NCBI GenBank assembly: GCA_016290325.1
Contig: JAEETL010000012.1
Span: forward strand, 1 to 64,000
DNA length: 64,000 nucleotides
Direction of reading: 5' to 3'
From: Muribaculaceae bacterium
GTDB lineage: Bacteria; Bacteroidota; Bacteroidia; Bacteroidales; Muribaculaceae
In this document: positions 8,438 to 16,537 of the stretch, in pieces
Numbering within the stretch: position 1 is the stretch's first letter
Layout of the letters: every line of letters starts with the position of its first letter
Notes under the pieces: model-generated
Databases searched by the model: none
Told to the model about the DNA's origin: nothing
What the model saw: only the letters and a program-made list of their open reading frames with translations
Program-made: the position numbers and the translations under genes

Positions 8438-8446
8438 ACAAAAGTA
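8438..8446 (-). promoter_or_regulatory. promoter -7 box of the candidate RNA
   Basis: Reads TACTTTTGT on the minus strand, matching TAnnTTTG(C/T). The start site is expected near 8431. Confidence 0.5.
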
Positions 8447-8539
8447 ATTATTTTTTGCGAAAAAAGTGTAAATTGTCTTCTAAATCCACCTAAAAGTAAC
8501 ATTTAACCTTATTTTTTCCGTTAATGCGAAAAATTAGTG

Positions 8540-8548
8540 TAAATTTGC
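8540..8548 (+). promoter_or_regulatory. promoter -7 box for the M6 peptidase pair
   Basis: Reads TAAATTTGC, a full match. The start site is expected near 8555, where GTTTAAT (8555-8561) can pair with ATTAAAC (8603-8609). The roughly 90-base leader would therefore begin with a stem. Confidence 0.6.
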
Positions 8549-8645
8549 GGGCTCGTTTAATTCTGGAGCTTAACATTTTGGCCGCCTACCATTATGGGTG
8601 GTATTAAACTACGCATCTTCTAAAAACCAAATAATTGACAGACAA

Positions 8646-10922
8646 ATGAGAAAATTGATTTCACTGTTGTTATTAGCAGTATTAATTAGTGTTCAAGCTA
8701 TGGCTGTGCCAGCTCGTCGCGGCATTGTCAAAGTACCGCAGCCCGACGGCACCCTGTTGTCATTACAGTTGGTAGGCGATGAGTTCTATCACTTTAACAC
8801 GACAGCCGATGACTATACCGTCATGCTTACCGAGGATGGCGCTTACGTTTATGCCCAGCGCGACGGTATGAACTTGGTACCCACCCAAATATTGGCTCAC
8901 GATGCCGGCTCCCGCACTGCCGAGGAGTTGGCTCTGCTCGCCAACACACCAAAACGCTTAGTCGATGAGACTTCGGTTGCCCAGGCAAATGTTCGTCGAG
9001 TAAGGCGCAACGTCGACATGTCTAACTTTGACTTCGATAATTTCCGTGGTTTGGTCATTCTGATTGACTTTAACGATAGGGAGTTTGCTAGCGATAATCC
9101 CCAAGAGTTCTATACCCAGATGTTCAGCTCCGAGAACTTTACCAGTTATTACGACCCGGTCACTCAACGTCAGGTGTCATGCCCGGGTAGCGTGAGGGAT
9201 TACTTCAACGATCAGTCCAACGGTGCCTTCCAGCCTCCATTTGACGTGTATGGTCCCTATCGTGCAACCTATTCATCTAATGGAACGGTCTATCCTGCCC
9301 GTTCTAACCAGTGCAATAACTTGATGTCCAGGATTGTCGCTAATGTGATCAGGGATGCCGATGGCGATATTGATTACTCAAGGTATGACAACAATAACGA
9401 TGGCAAGGTGGATATGGTTTATTTCCTGGTGTCAGGTTATGCCTCAAGTAGCTCGGGTAACAATCCTGGTTACCTCTGGCCCCATGCCTCCAACTTGAGT
9501 TACTATATCCACACACAGTATGACGGCAAGTGGATGGACCGCTATGCTTGTTCAACCGAGTTGTATGGATGGGAAGATACTCCCTCGACTGTTACCGTTG
9601 AGGGTATTGGCACCGTATGCCACGAGTTCAGCCATGTGTTGGGCCTGCCCGACTTCTATGACACCGACTACAGTGAGAGCGGCGGCGAGAGCCACCATCC
9701 CGGTGGATGGGATGTAATGGCCGGCGGTGGCGATTACAATTATGGCCGATGCCCGGCTGGATATACTTATTATGAGCGCTTCACCTTGGGCTGGGCCAAT
9801 CGCAGGTTCATCACCAATGAGGGTAATTATGAGCTCAACCCTGTTGAGACATCGCGTGAGGGCTATATTCTGCGCACTCCGGTCCAGGGCGAGTTTTTTA
9901 CGATCGAGAACAGGCAAAGGATCGGTTGGGATGCTTATCTGCCCGGTCATGGCATGATTGTTACTCGTGTCGATAGTACCAACACTAGCGTGTGGACCAC
10001 CAACAAAGTCAATTGCAATCCTAGCCATAACTACTTTGAGATGTTGCGTGCCGGCAACAGCACTTATGGCGACCAATCGAGCGATCCGTTCCCTGGCACC
10101 ACTGGCAACAAGATGCTCTCCAACGCGACCACTCCTAGTCTCACCACTTGGTCGGGACAGCCCAATGACTTCATGCTCTGTGCTATTGCTGAGAATGATG
10201 GCGTGATCTCATTCAATGCTCTTAAAGAAGAGAACTTAACGGCTCTTGTCGAGGACTTTGAGAATATGCCCGTGACCTCTACCACTAACGAGAAGAATGT
10301 CGAGGGTGCCTTTGCCAACTGGGATTTCACCAAGTGTGGTGTGCGTGCTCCTGGCGAGGATAAGGCCAATGGTGAGAACAGCGTTCAAATGAAGTTGCCC
10401 TGCACCTTCTGTAGCATCACCCCGGTTTACTACGATATCTACATGGCCAGTCTAACCGTGTTTAACCCAACCGGCACTATAACCAAGCTCACGCTCGAGT
10501 ACTCGGTCGAGGACAACAGCGAGGGGAAACCCATCTGGATTACTGCTCCATGCTCTACTGGCGATACCATTGCCGAGGCTGCAATTAGGTCCAAGTCAAC
10601 GCTTTACTGGATGCTTGACTTAAAGAATACCCAGCCCGCCAAGTTCCGCATCTATGAGCGTGCTGGACACAAGACCTCTGCAACCTATGTTGACGACTTC
10701 ACCTTGTATTACACTGGTGAGGAAGGTGGCCCCGTTGATCCTCCTATCCCTGGCGATGTGAACGGTGACGGTGAGATTAGCATCTCGGACATCAACGCGA
10801 TTATCGATGTGCTTTTAGGATCATCCAATTCTGAACTTATTCGCCGTGCCGACGTCAATGGCGACGGTGAGGTGAGCATCTCAGACATTAACGCTGTAAT
10901 TGACTTACTTTTAAAAAGCTAA
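8646..10922 (+). CDS. M6 family metallopeptidase with dockerin-like tail (1)
   Basis: Secreted zinc endopeptidase of 758 residues from the ATG at 8646, which begins a good signal peptide (MRKLISLLLLAVLISVQAMA). The longer frame from 8598 would put 16 polar residues before it. After a propeptide-like N-terminus, the M6 (immune inhibitor A-like) catalytic domain carries HEFSHVLGLPD at 326-336, which is HExxHxxGxxD, and upstream Asp-rich loops (DADGDIDY, DNNNDGKVD) that probably bind calcium. A beta-sandwich region follows (about 530-690). Two dockerin-like calcium loops end the protein (DVNGDGEISISDI, DVNGDGEVSISDI; about 700-758). It lies 28 bases before a paralogue. The substrate is unknown; host or dietary protein breakdown is inferred. 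Confidence 0.9.
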   Translation: MRKLISLLLLAVLISVQAMAVPARRGIVKVPQPDGTLLSLQLVGDEFYHFNTTADDYTVMLTEDGAYVYAQRDGMNLVPTQILAHDAGSRTAEELALLANTPKRLVDETSVAQANVRRVRRNVDMSNFDFDNFRGLVILIDFNDREFASDNPQEFYTQMFSSENFTSYYDPVTQRQVSCPGSVRDYFNDQSNGAFQPPFDVYGPYRATYSSNGTVYPARSNQCNNLMSRIVANVIRDADGDIDYSRYDNNNDGKVDMVYFLVSGYASSSSGNNPGYLWPHASNLSYYIHTQYDGKWMDRYACSTELYGWEDTPSTVTVEGIGTVCHEFSHVLGLPDFYDTDYSESGGESHHPGGWDVMAGGGDYNYGRCPAGYTYYERFTLGWANRRFITNEGNYELNPVETSREGYILRTPVQGEFFTIENRQRIGWDAYLPGHGMIVTRVDSTNTSVWTTNKVNCNPSHNYFEMLRAGNSTYGDQSSDPFPGTTGNKMLSNATTPSLTTWSGQPNDFMLCAIAENDGVISFNALKEENLTALVEDFENMPVTSTTNEKNVEGAFANWDFTKCGVRAPGEDKANGENSVQMKLPCTFCSITPVYYDIYMASLTVFNPTGTITKLTLEYSVEDNSEGKPIWITAPCSTGDTIAEAAIRSKSTLYWMLDLKNTQPAKFRIYERAGHKTSATYVDDFTLYYTGEEGGPVDPPIPGDVNGDGEISISDINAIIDVLLGSSNSELIRRADVNGDGEVSISDINAVIDLLLKS

Positions 10923-10950
10923 TAAACTTAAAATTCAAGTATAAACTGCT

Positions 10951-13158
10951 ATGAGAAATTTTTTATTCTTGTTGTTGGCGGGATTGTGCTGTCTGATGGC
11001 ACGTGCAATCCCTGCTGATCCCACGCCCGTCAAGGTCAATCAGCCTGACGGCACTACACTCACCGTCCAGTTGCATGGCGACGAGTTCTTCCATTTCACT
11101 ACTACTGTTGACGGCTACACGGTCTTGAGGAACAGTGGCGGCTATTATGCCTATGCGCTTCTTGACGGTGGACGCCTCGTGCCTAGTGAACGCATTGCCC
11201 GCGATCCTGACCGCCGCTCATCGGCCGACTTGTCGTTCTTGTCCACATTGCCTAAGCGGCTTACTTCCCGCTCGGCAGCTGCGGCAGGTGCCCAAAAATT
11301 GGGCCGTCGCAATAGCGTGATGCGCCGTGTTGGGGCCGAGGGGGAAATGGATTATGACGGATTCCGCGGACTCATCATCCTCATCAATTACACCAACAAA
11401 AAGTTCTCGATGCCCGAGGCCAACAGTTTCTATGATGACATGGTCAATACCCATGATTACACGGGTTATGTGCTTAACAACCGCCCTGTGCGCATGACGG
11501 GTAGTGTGAGGGACTATTATTATGATAATTCCAACCATCAATTTGATCCCGTGTTTGATGTGGTAGGTCCTGTGGATGTTCCTTATCCCGACACCTATCC
11601 CCAGAGCACCTCTAGGGCCAACGTCGTGTTCCATGCTGCACTCTTAGCAGCTGATTCACTGGTCAATTACAGCGACTATGATAGCGACGGTGACGGCTAT
11701 GTTGATATGGTATTCTTCTTGGTAGCGGGTTATTCGGCAAACTATGGCGGAAACAATGAGAACTACTTGTGGCCCCACATGTATTACCTCTATAATGAAC
11801 CTCCCCGCGACGGTGTGGGCTTCGGGTTATATGCCAGCTCAACCGAGATTGCCGGCTGGGAGGGTTATTACGCCGACGTGAACGGCATTGGCACCTTCTG
11901 CCATGAGTTCAGCCATGTGCTGGGTTTGCCCGACCTCTATGACACCGACTATGAGGGAAGTGGCGGCGAGAGCCTCAATCCTGGCGACTGGTCGATTATG
12001 GCTGGTGGCAGCGGCGGCAATTTCGGGCGAAACCCTGTGGGTTATAGCCTCTATGAGCGCTATGCCTTAGGATTTACTAAACCCGTATTGATTGAAGAGA
12101 GTGGAGCCTATGAGATGGAGCCACTCGACGAGAGCAACCTGGGTTACAGGCTGAATACTCCCGTTGAAAATGAGTTCTTCCTTATCGAGAACCGCCAGGC
12201 TGGCAAGTGGGACCGTTACTTGCCCGGTCATGGTATGCTCGTTGCCCGCGTCGATTCGACCAATGAAAACATCTGGTGGATGAACGAGGTGAACTGCAAC
12301 CCCAACCACATGTACTATCATTTGTTACGTGCTAGTTATTCAGGTCATGACAGTGATTCTGACCCCTTCCCTGGCAGTGCAGGTGTCACCCGTATCGCTA
12401 ATTTCACGAGCCCGAGCCTTCTCACGTGGGATGGTACGTTCAACGAGTACTTCATCGACAATATTGCCGAGCAGGACGGGCTCATCACGTTCAACATCAT
12501 GCCCGACACCTCTATCCTTACCATTATCGAGGACTTTGAGATGATGCCCGTCAGCAGCAATCTCACTGACAAGAATGTTCCAGGAGCCTTTGCTAATTGG
12601 GATTTCTCTAAGAGCTGTGTCAAGGACTATGAGGATGAGCATGGTGTGGTAAGCCGTGGTGTGGCCATGAAAAAGCCCAGTTCGCTGACGACTACCGCGC
12701 CGCTCAAGGTTATCCCTTATATGGCCAGCTTCACGGTCTATAATCCCACGACCACCGAGGCCAATGTCAGGTTATCCTATTCAGTCGATAACGGTGGGTC
12801 ATGGATCGCTCTGCCCGAGGGACTGCTCGTTGCCGAGCCCTTGAAAAAGACATCCAAATCAATGATTTTGCCCTATGACAAACCCATCATGCTGCGCTTC
12901 AATCAAACGTCGGGTAGCGATAAGAAAAATATATATCTTGATAATATCAAGCTGTATTATTCCGACGTTTGGCCCGATATCATCCCAGGTGACGTGAATG
13001 GCGATGGCGAGATCAATATCGCTGACATAAATGCGGTAATTGATGTCATTCTTAGTGGTACCACCAATAAGGAAATCAATGCTGACGTGAACGGCGATGG
13101 CGAGGTCAACATCGGCGACATCAGTGCGATCATCGATATTATCTTATCATCAAATTAA
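10951..13158 (+). CDS. M6 family metallopeptidase with dockerin-like tail (2)
   Basis: Paralogue of the preceding gene, 735 residues, with the same order of parts. It has a signal peptide (1-19, ending MARA), a propeptide-like N-terminus (QPDGTTLTVQLHGDEFFHF matches QPDGTLLSLQLVGDEFYHF of its neighbour) and an M6 catalytic domain with HEFSHVLGLPD at 318-328. The calcium-type loop DSDGDGYVD, a C-terminal sandwich domain and two dockerin-like repeats (DVNGDGEINIADI, DVNGDGEVNIGDI) follow. It starts 28 bases after its neighbour and has no promoter of its own, so the two are probably co-transcribed and arose by tandem duplication. A terminator follows at 13257-13282. Confidence 0.9.
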   Translation: MRNFLFLLLAGLCCLMARAIPADPTPVKVNQPDGTTLTVQLHGDEFFHFTTTVDGYTVLRNSGGYYAYALLDGGRLVPSERIARDPDRRSSADLSFLSTLPKRLTSRSAAAAGAQKLGRRNSVMRRVGAEGEMDYDGFRGLIILINYTNKKFSMPEANSFYDDMVNTHDYTGYVLNNRPVRMTGSVRDYYYDNSNHQFDPVFDVVGPVDVPYPDTYPQSTSRANVVFHAALLAADSLVNYSDYDSDGDGYVDMVFFLVAGYSANYGGNNENYLWPHMYYLYNEPPRDGVGFGLYASSTEIAGWEGYYADVNGIGTFCHEFSHVLGLPDLYDTDYEGSGGESLNPGDWSIMAGGSGGNFGRNPVGYSLYERYALGFTKPVLIEESGAYEMEPLDESNLGYRLNTPVENEFFLIENRQAGKWDRYLPGHGMLVARVDSTNENIWWMNEVNCNPNHMYYHLLRASYSGHDSDSDPFPGSAGVTRIANFTSPSLLTWDGTFNEYFIDNIAEQDGLITFNIMPDTSILTIIEDFEMMPVSSNLTDKNVPGAFANWDFSKSCVKDYEDEHGVVSRGVAMKKPSSLTTTAPLKVIPYMASFTVYNPTTTEANVRLSYSVDNGGSWIALPEGLLVAEPLKKTSKSMILPYDKPIMLRFNQTSGSDKKNIYLDNIKLYYSDVWPDIIPGDVNGDGEINIADINAVIDVILSGTTNKEINADVNGDGEVNIGDISAIIDIILSSN

Positions 13159-13256
13159 TGATAAGGGTTTATTAAAGGGATTTCCCTGAGGTTGATTGAT
13201 TTCTCGCATCATTGCGGTTCTCCTCAAGAATCTCTGATTACAATCAAAAGACTAAG

Positions 13257-13282
13257 GGATGCCTTGACATAGGCATCCTTTT
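13257..13282 (+). terminator. intrinsic terminator after the M6 pair
   Basis: A perfect 7-bp stem GGATGCC/GGCATCC (13257-13263 with 13272-13278) is followed by TTTT, about 100 bases beyond the stop codon. Confidence 0.75.
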
Positions 13283-13356
13283 GTGCTTTTATGACCCTAC
13301 TAAAATCGGTTAACATATTTTTGCTAAAAAAATTTGTTTGGTTACCTAGGTCGCTG

Positions 13357-13365
13357 TACCTTTGC
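13357..13365 (+). promoter_or_regulatory. promoter -7 box of a candidate small RNA
   Basis: Reads TACCTTTGC, a full match to the Bacteroidetes -7 box. No reading frame of note follows; a strong terminator ends about 60-70 bases downstream. Confidence 0.5.
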
Positions 13366-13371
13366 GTCAAA

Positions 13372-13440
13372 GTTGGAAATATTTTAATACTATTCATCCT
13401 GATAAACATCGCGTTGTGAAACGGGGTGTTTATTTTTTGT
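13372..13440 (+). ncRNA. candidate small RNA, about 65-70 nt
   Basis: A consensus promoter box (13357-13365) is followed by an AU-rich, unstructured segment. It ends in a strong hairpin (13402-13433): a 9-bp outer stem ATAAACATC/GGTGTTTAT, an inner CGTT/AACG stem capped by a GTGA (GNRA-type) loop, then TTTTT. Coding potential is nil. The unit lies between the M6 terminator and a separate promoter for the polyferredoxin gene. It could instead be a second terminator plus a chance promoter match. Confidence 0.4.
13402..13438 (+). terminator. intrinsic terminator with GNRA-capped hairpin
   Basis: A 9-bp outer and 4-bp inner stem, each side separated by a single G, with a GTGA loop, followed by a T run at 13433-13438. 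It separates the polyferredoxin gene from everything upstream. Confidence 0.75.
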
Positions 13441-13501
13441 CAAAATCATTGATTTTCAAAAATAGGTTTCACTGAGTTTTGACATTACAAGAAAAAATCA
13501 G

Positions 13502-13510
13502 TATCTTTGC
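13502..13510 (+). promoter_or_regulatory. promoter of the polyferredoxin-aldo/keto reductase operon
   Basis: Reads TATCTTTGC, with TTTTG exactly 20 bases upstream: a complete -33/-7 pair. The leader to the ATG at 13559 is about 40 bases. Confidence 0.75.
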
Positions 13511-13558
13511 ACTTTCGACGATTTTTCATTCACTTTTTTGACAAATATATTATTAGTT

Positions 13559-15043
13559 ATGCTAAGGAAAATCCGCATCACGCTGGCGGCCATCATGATG
13601 CTCATGGTGACGCTGCTGTTTCTTGATGTGAGCGGCACGCTGCATCATTATTTGGCATGGACGGCCCGCATTCAGTTCCTGCCCGCTTTGCTCGCGCTCA
13701 ATGTCGTGGTCATTGTGGCCTTGGTGCTGTTGACGCTCATCTTCGGGCGCATCTATTGCTCGGTCATTTGTCCGCTAGGCATCTTCCAGGACATCGTGTC
13801 GTGGATGGCCGGTAAACGCAAGAAGAACCGCTTTACCGCGAGCCCCGAGAAGCGATGGCTGCGTTACGGCGTGCTGGCGCTGTTTATCGTGGCCTTCATC
13901 GCTGGTGTCCACTCGCTGGTGGCTTTGTTGGCACCTTATAGCAGCTATGGACGCATGGTGACCAACTTGTTGGCACCCGTTTATCAATGGGTGAACAACC
14001 TGTTCGCCGCTATTGCCGAGCGGGTTGACAGCTACGCCTTCTATAGCGTTGACGTGTGGATCAAGAGCCTGCCAACATTCCTGATTGCCCTGGCGACATT
14101 TATCGTCATCGTTGTGCTGGCATGGCGTGGTGGACGCACCTATTGCAATACCATCTGCCCCGTGGGCACCATTCTGGCCCAGCTGGCACGATTCTCTTGG
14201 CTTAAGGTGTATTTTGATGCCGACAAGTGCAAGTCGTGCAGCTTGTGTACCAAGAACTGCAAGGCATCGTGCATCGACTTTAAGACCCACAAGGTTGACT
14301 ACACGCGCTGTGTGGCCTGTGGCAACTGCATCGAGAAATGCAACTTCGGTGCCCTGCATTATGGTCATCCTAAAGCGGTCGCTCAGCCCGTCAAGGCCGA
14401 TGAGAAAGATACCGATGCTGCCCGTCGTGCTTTCCTCGTGGGAGCCGCAGTCGTGGGAGCCGATGTCGCCCTGGCTCAGGCCGCCAAGAAGGTTGACGGT
14501 GGTCTCGCTGTCATTGAGGATAAGAAGAGGCCTGCCCGCAATACTCCGGTTCTGCCCCCGGGTGCTATAAGCGCCAAGCATTTTGCACAGCACTGCACCG
14601 CTTGCCAGCTGTGTGTGGCAAAGTGTCCCAACGGCGTTTTGCGCCCCTCGACCGACCCGCTACGCTTGATGCAGCCTGAGATGAGCTTCGAGCGCGGTGC
14701 CTGCCGCCCCGAGTGCGTCACCTGTTCCACCGTGTGCCCCACTGGAGCCATCAAGCCCATCACCGTGGCCAAGAAGTCTTCGACTATGGTGGGTCATGCC
14801 GTTTGGGTCAAGGACAACTGTCTGGTGCTGACCGATGGTGTGGGCTGCGGTAACTGCGCGCGCCATTGCCCCGTGGGAGCCATCATGATGGTGCCCAGCG
14901 ATCCCAATGATGAGACATCGCCCATGGTGCCTGCGGTGAACATCGCCATGTGCATCGGTTGTGGCACTTGTGAATATGTCTGCCCCTCTCGGCCCTTTAG
15001 CGCCATCTATGTCGAGGGTCACGAAGTCCACAAGGAAATTTAA
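13559..15043 (+). CDS. membrane polyferredoxin, NapH/CcoG-like N-terminus
   Basis: Predicted electron-transfer protein, 494 residues from the ATG at 13559 (the frame opens at a TTG at 13538). The N-terminal half has about four membrane helices and two NapH-type signatures, YCSVICPLG and YCNTICPVG. Ferredoxin-type motifs follow: CKSCSLCTKNC, CVACGNCIEKC, then CTACQLCVAKCP, CVTCSTVCP, CGNCARHCP and CIGCGTCEYVCP in the C-terminal half. Several [4Fe-4S] clusters are therefore likely. A hydrophobic stretch with AFLVGAAVVGADVALA around 290-310 separates the two halves. It is 18 bases upstream of a Tat-exported aldo/keto reductase, so quinol or ferredoxin electrons may be passed to that enzyme; this is inference. 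Confidence 0.85.
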   Translation: MLRKIRITLAAIMMLMVTLLFLDVSGTLHHYLAWTARIQFLPALLALNVVVIVALVLLTLIFGRIYCSVICPLGIFQDIVSWMAGKRKKNRFTASPEKRWLRYGVLALFIVAFIAGVHSLVALLAPYSSYGRMVTNLLAPVYQWVNNLFAAIAERVDSYAFYSVDVWIKSLPTFLIALATFIVIVVLAWRGGRTYCNTICPVGTILAQLARFSWLKVYFDADKCKSCSLCTKNCKASCIDFKTHKVDYTRCVACGNCIEKCNFGALHYGHPKAVAQPVKADEKDTDAARRAFLVGAAVVGADVALAQAAKKVDGGLAVIEDKKRPARNTPVLPPGAISAKHFAQHCTACQLCVAKCPNGVLRPSTDPLRLMQPEMSFERGACRPECVTCSTVCPTGAIKPITVAKKSSTMVGHAVWVKDNCLVLTDGVGCGNCARHCPVGAIMMVPSDPNDETSPMVPAVNIAMCIGCGTCEYVCPSRPFSAIYVEGHEVHKEI

Positions 15044-15061
15044 CCACATTCAAGCAAGAAG

Positions 15062-16522
15062 ATGATTATGAACGACAATAAGCATATCGACAATAATAAT
15101 GGGAGCGGTAAGACATTGAGCCGCCGTACGTTTTTAAAGGCATTAGGACTGGGTACGGCTACTGCTGCAGCTCCTGCCATCGTGAGCTGCGCCACTGGCG
15201 ATGACCACAAGGCATCGGTCATGGAGCCGCCTGTGGGAAAGATGACCTACCGTGTGAACCCAAAGACCAAAGAGAAAGTCTCCATTCTGGGATACGGCAT
15301 GATGCGCTTGCCTGGCACCGACGGTGAACCCTTCGGCCGCAACAATGACGCTGAGATTGACCAGGAAATGGTCAATAAGCAGATTGACTATGCTATTGAG
15401 CATGGCGTGAACTATTTTGACACATCGCCCGCTTATAGCCGCGGTCTGAGCGAGCGTGCCACGGGCATCGCCCTGAGCCGCCACGCCCGCGATAAGTATT
15501 TCATCGCCACCAAACTCTCCAATTTCGATCCTGCGACACAGACCCGTGGTGCGAGTATCGAGATGTTCCAGAACTCCCTCAAGGAATTGCAGGTCGATTA
15601 CATCGATTACATGTTGCTGCATTCCATCGGTGGTGGTACTGGTGAAGAGGCCATGGAGCTTTTCAGACAGCGATATATTTATAATGGTATTCTCGACTAC
15701 CTGCTCGAGCAGCGCGAGAAAGGCGTTATCCGCAACCTGGGCTTCTCCTATCATGGTGAGATTGCCGTGTTTGACTACCTGCTGGCCAATCACGACAAGT
15801 ATCACTGGGACTTCGTGCAGATTGAGTTGAATTATCTCGACTGGAAGCATGCCAAGGATTTCAGCGAGGAGAACACCAATGCCGAGTACCTGTATGCCGA
15901 GCTGGCCAAGCGTAACATCCCCGCCGTCATCATGGAGCCGCTATTGGGCGGACGCCTTGCGGCGATGCCTAAACCCGTGGCCAGAAAGCTTCTGGCAAGG
16001 GACCCCGAGCGAAGTCTCGCCTCTTGGGCCTTCCGCTATGCTGGCTCATTCCCTGGCGTGTTGACGGTATTGAGCGGCATGACCTATATGGAGCACCTCA
16101 AGGAAAACCTATGCACCTACAGCCCACTGGAGGAATTGACCGACGAGGAAAAAGAGTTCCTTTATGGCATCGCCGATGAAATTGTGGGTTATAATACCAT
16201 CCCCTGCAACGACTGCAAGTATTGCATGCCGTGCCCCTATGGCATTGATATCCCTGCCGTGCTCACCCATTATAACAAGTGCATTGCCGAGGGTAACCTC
16301 ACGCGTGACCGCAACGATCCCGACTACGCCCGCGCCCGTCGCGCGTTCCTCATCGGTTATGATCGCAGTGTGCCCCGGTTGCGCCAGGCCGACCACTGCA
16401 TCGGTTGCGGCAAGTGTGTCGAGCACTGTCCCCAGCGCATCCAAATTCCTAGGGAAATGGAGCGCATCAACAACTATGTTGAGGCACTGAAGCGCGACAT
16501 CGATCGTGGCTTGGAGGCATAA
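15062..16522 (+). CDS. Tat-signal aldo/keto reductase with C-terminal ferredoxin domain
   Basis: Oxidoreductase of 486 residues. The N-terminus has a twin-arginine signal (SRRTFLKALG followed by a hydrophobic stretch and VSCATG, which also fits a lipobox). The aldo/keto reductase barrel spans about 60-370 with GYGMMRLPG, YFDTSPAYSRG (catalytic Asp and Tyr) and NLGFSYHGE. Two ferredoxin motifs end it: CNDCKYCMPCPYGI and CIGCGKCVEHCP. Enzymes of this type are annotated as Fe-S oxidoreductases of unknown substrate. Export by Tat implies that cofactor and clusters are assembled before transport. It forms an operon with the polyferredoxin and a CvpA-family gene. A second, cytosolic relative is at 24602. 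Confidence 0.87.
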   Translation: MIMNDNKHIDNNNGSGKTLSRRTFLKALGLGTATAAAPAIVSCATGDDHKASVMEPPVGKMTYRVNPKTKEKVSILGYGMMRLPGTDGEPFGRNNDAEIDQEMVNKQIDYAIEHGVNYFDTSPAYSRGLSERATGIALSRHARDKYFIATKLSNFDPATQTRGASIEMFQNSLKELQVDYIDYMLLHSIGGGTGEEAMELFRQRYIYNGILDYLLEQREKGVIRNLGFSYHGEIAVFDYLLANHDKYHWDFVQIELNYLDWKHAKDFSEENTNAEYLYAELAKRNIPAVIMEPLLGGRLAAMPKPVARKLLARDPERSLASWAFRYAGSFPGVLTVLSGMTYMEHLKENLCTYSPLEELTDEEKEFLYGIADEIVGYNTIPCNDCKYCMPCPYGIDIPAVLTHYNKCIAEGNLTRDRNDPDYARARRAFLIGYDRSVPRLRQADHCIGCGKCVEHCPQRIQIPREMERINNYVEALKRDIDRGLEA

Positions 16523-16537
16523 CCATCATCACGGGTC

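Noticed and set aside
8598-8645. N-terminal extension of the first M6 peptidase
   Set aside because: It would place 16 polar residues before a normal signal peptide; the ATG at 8646 fits export.
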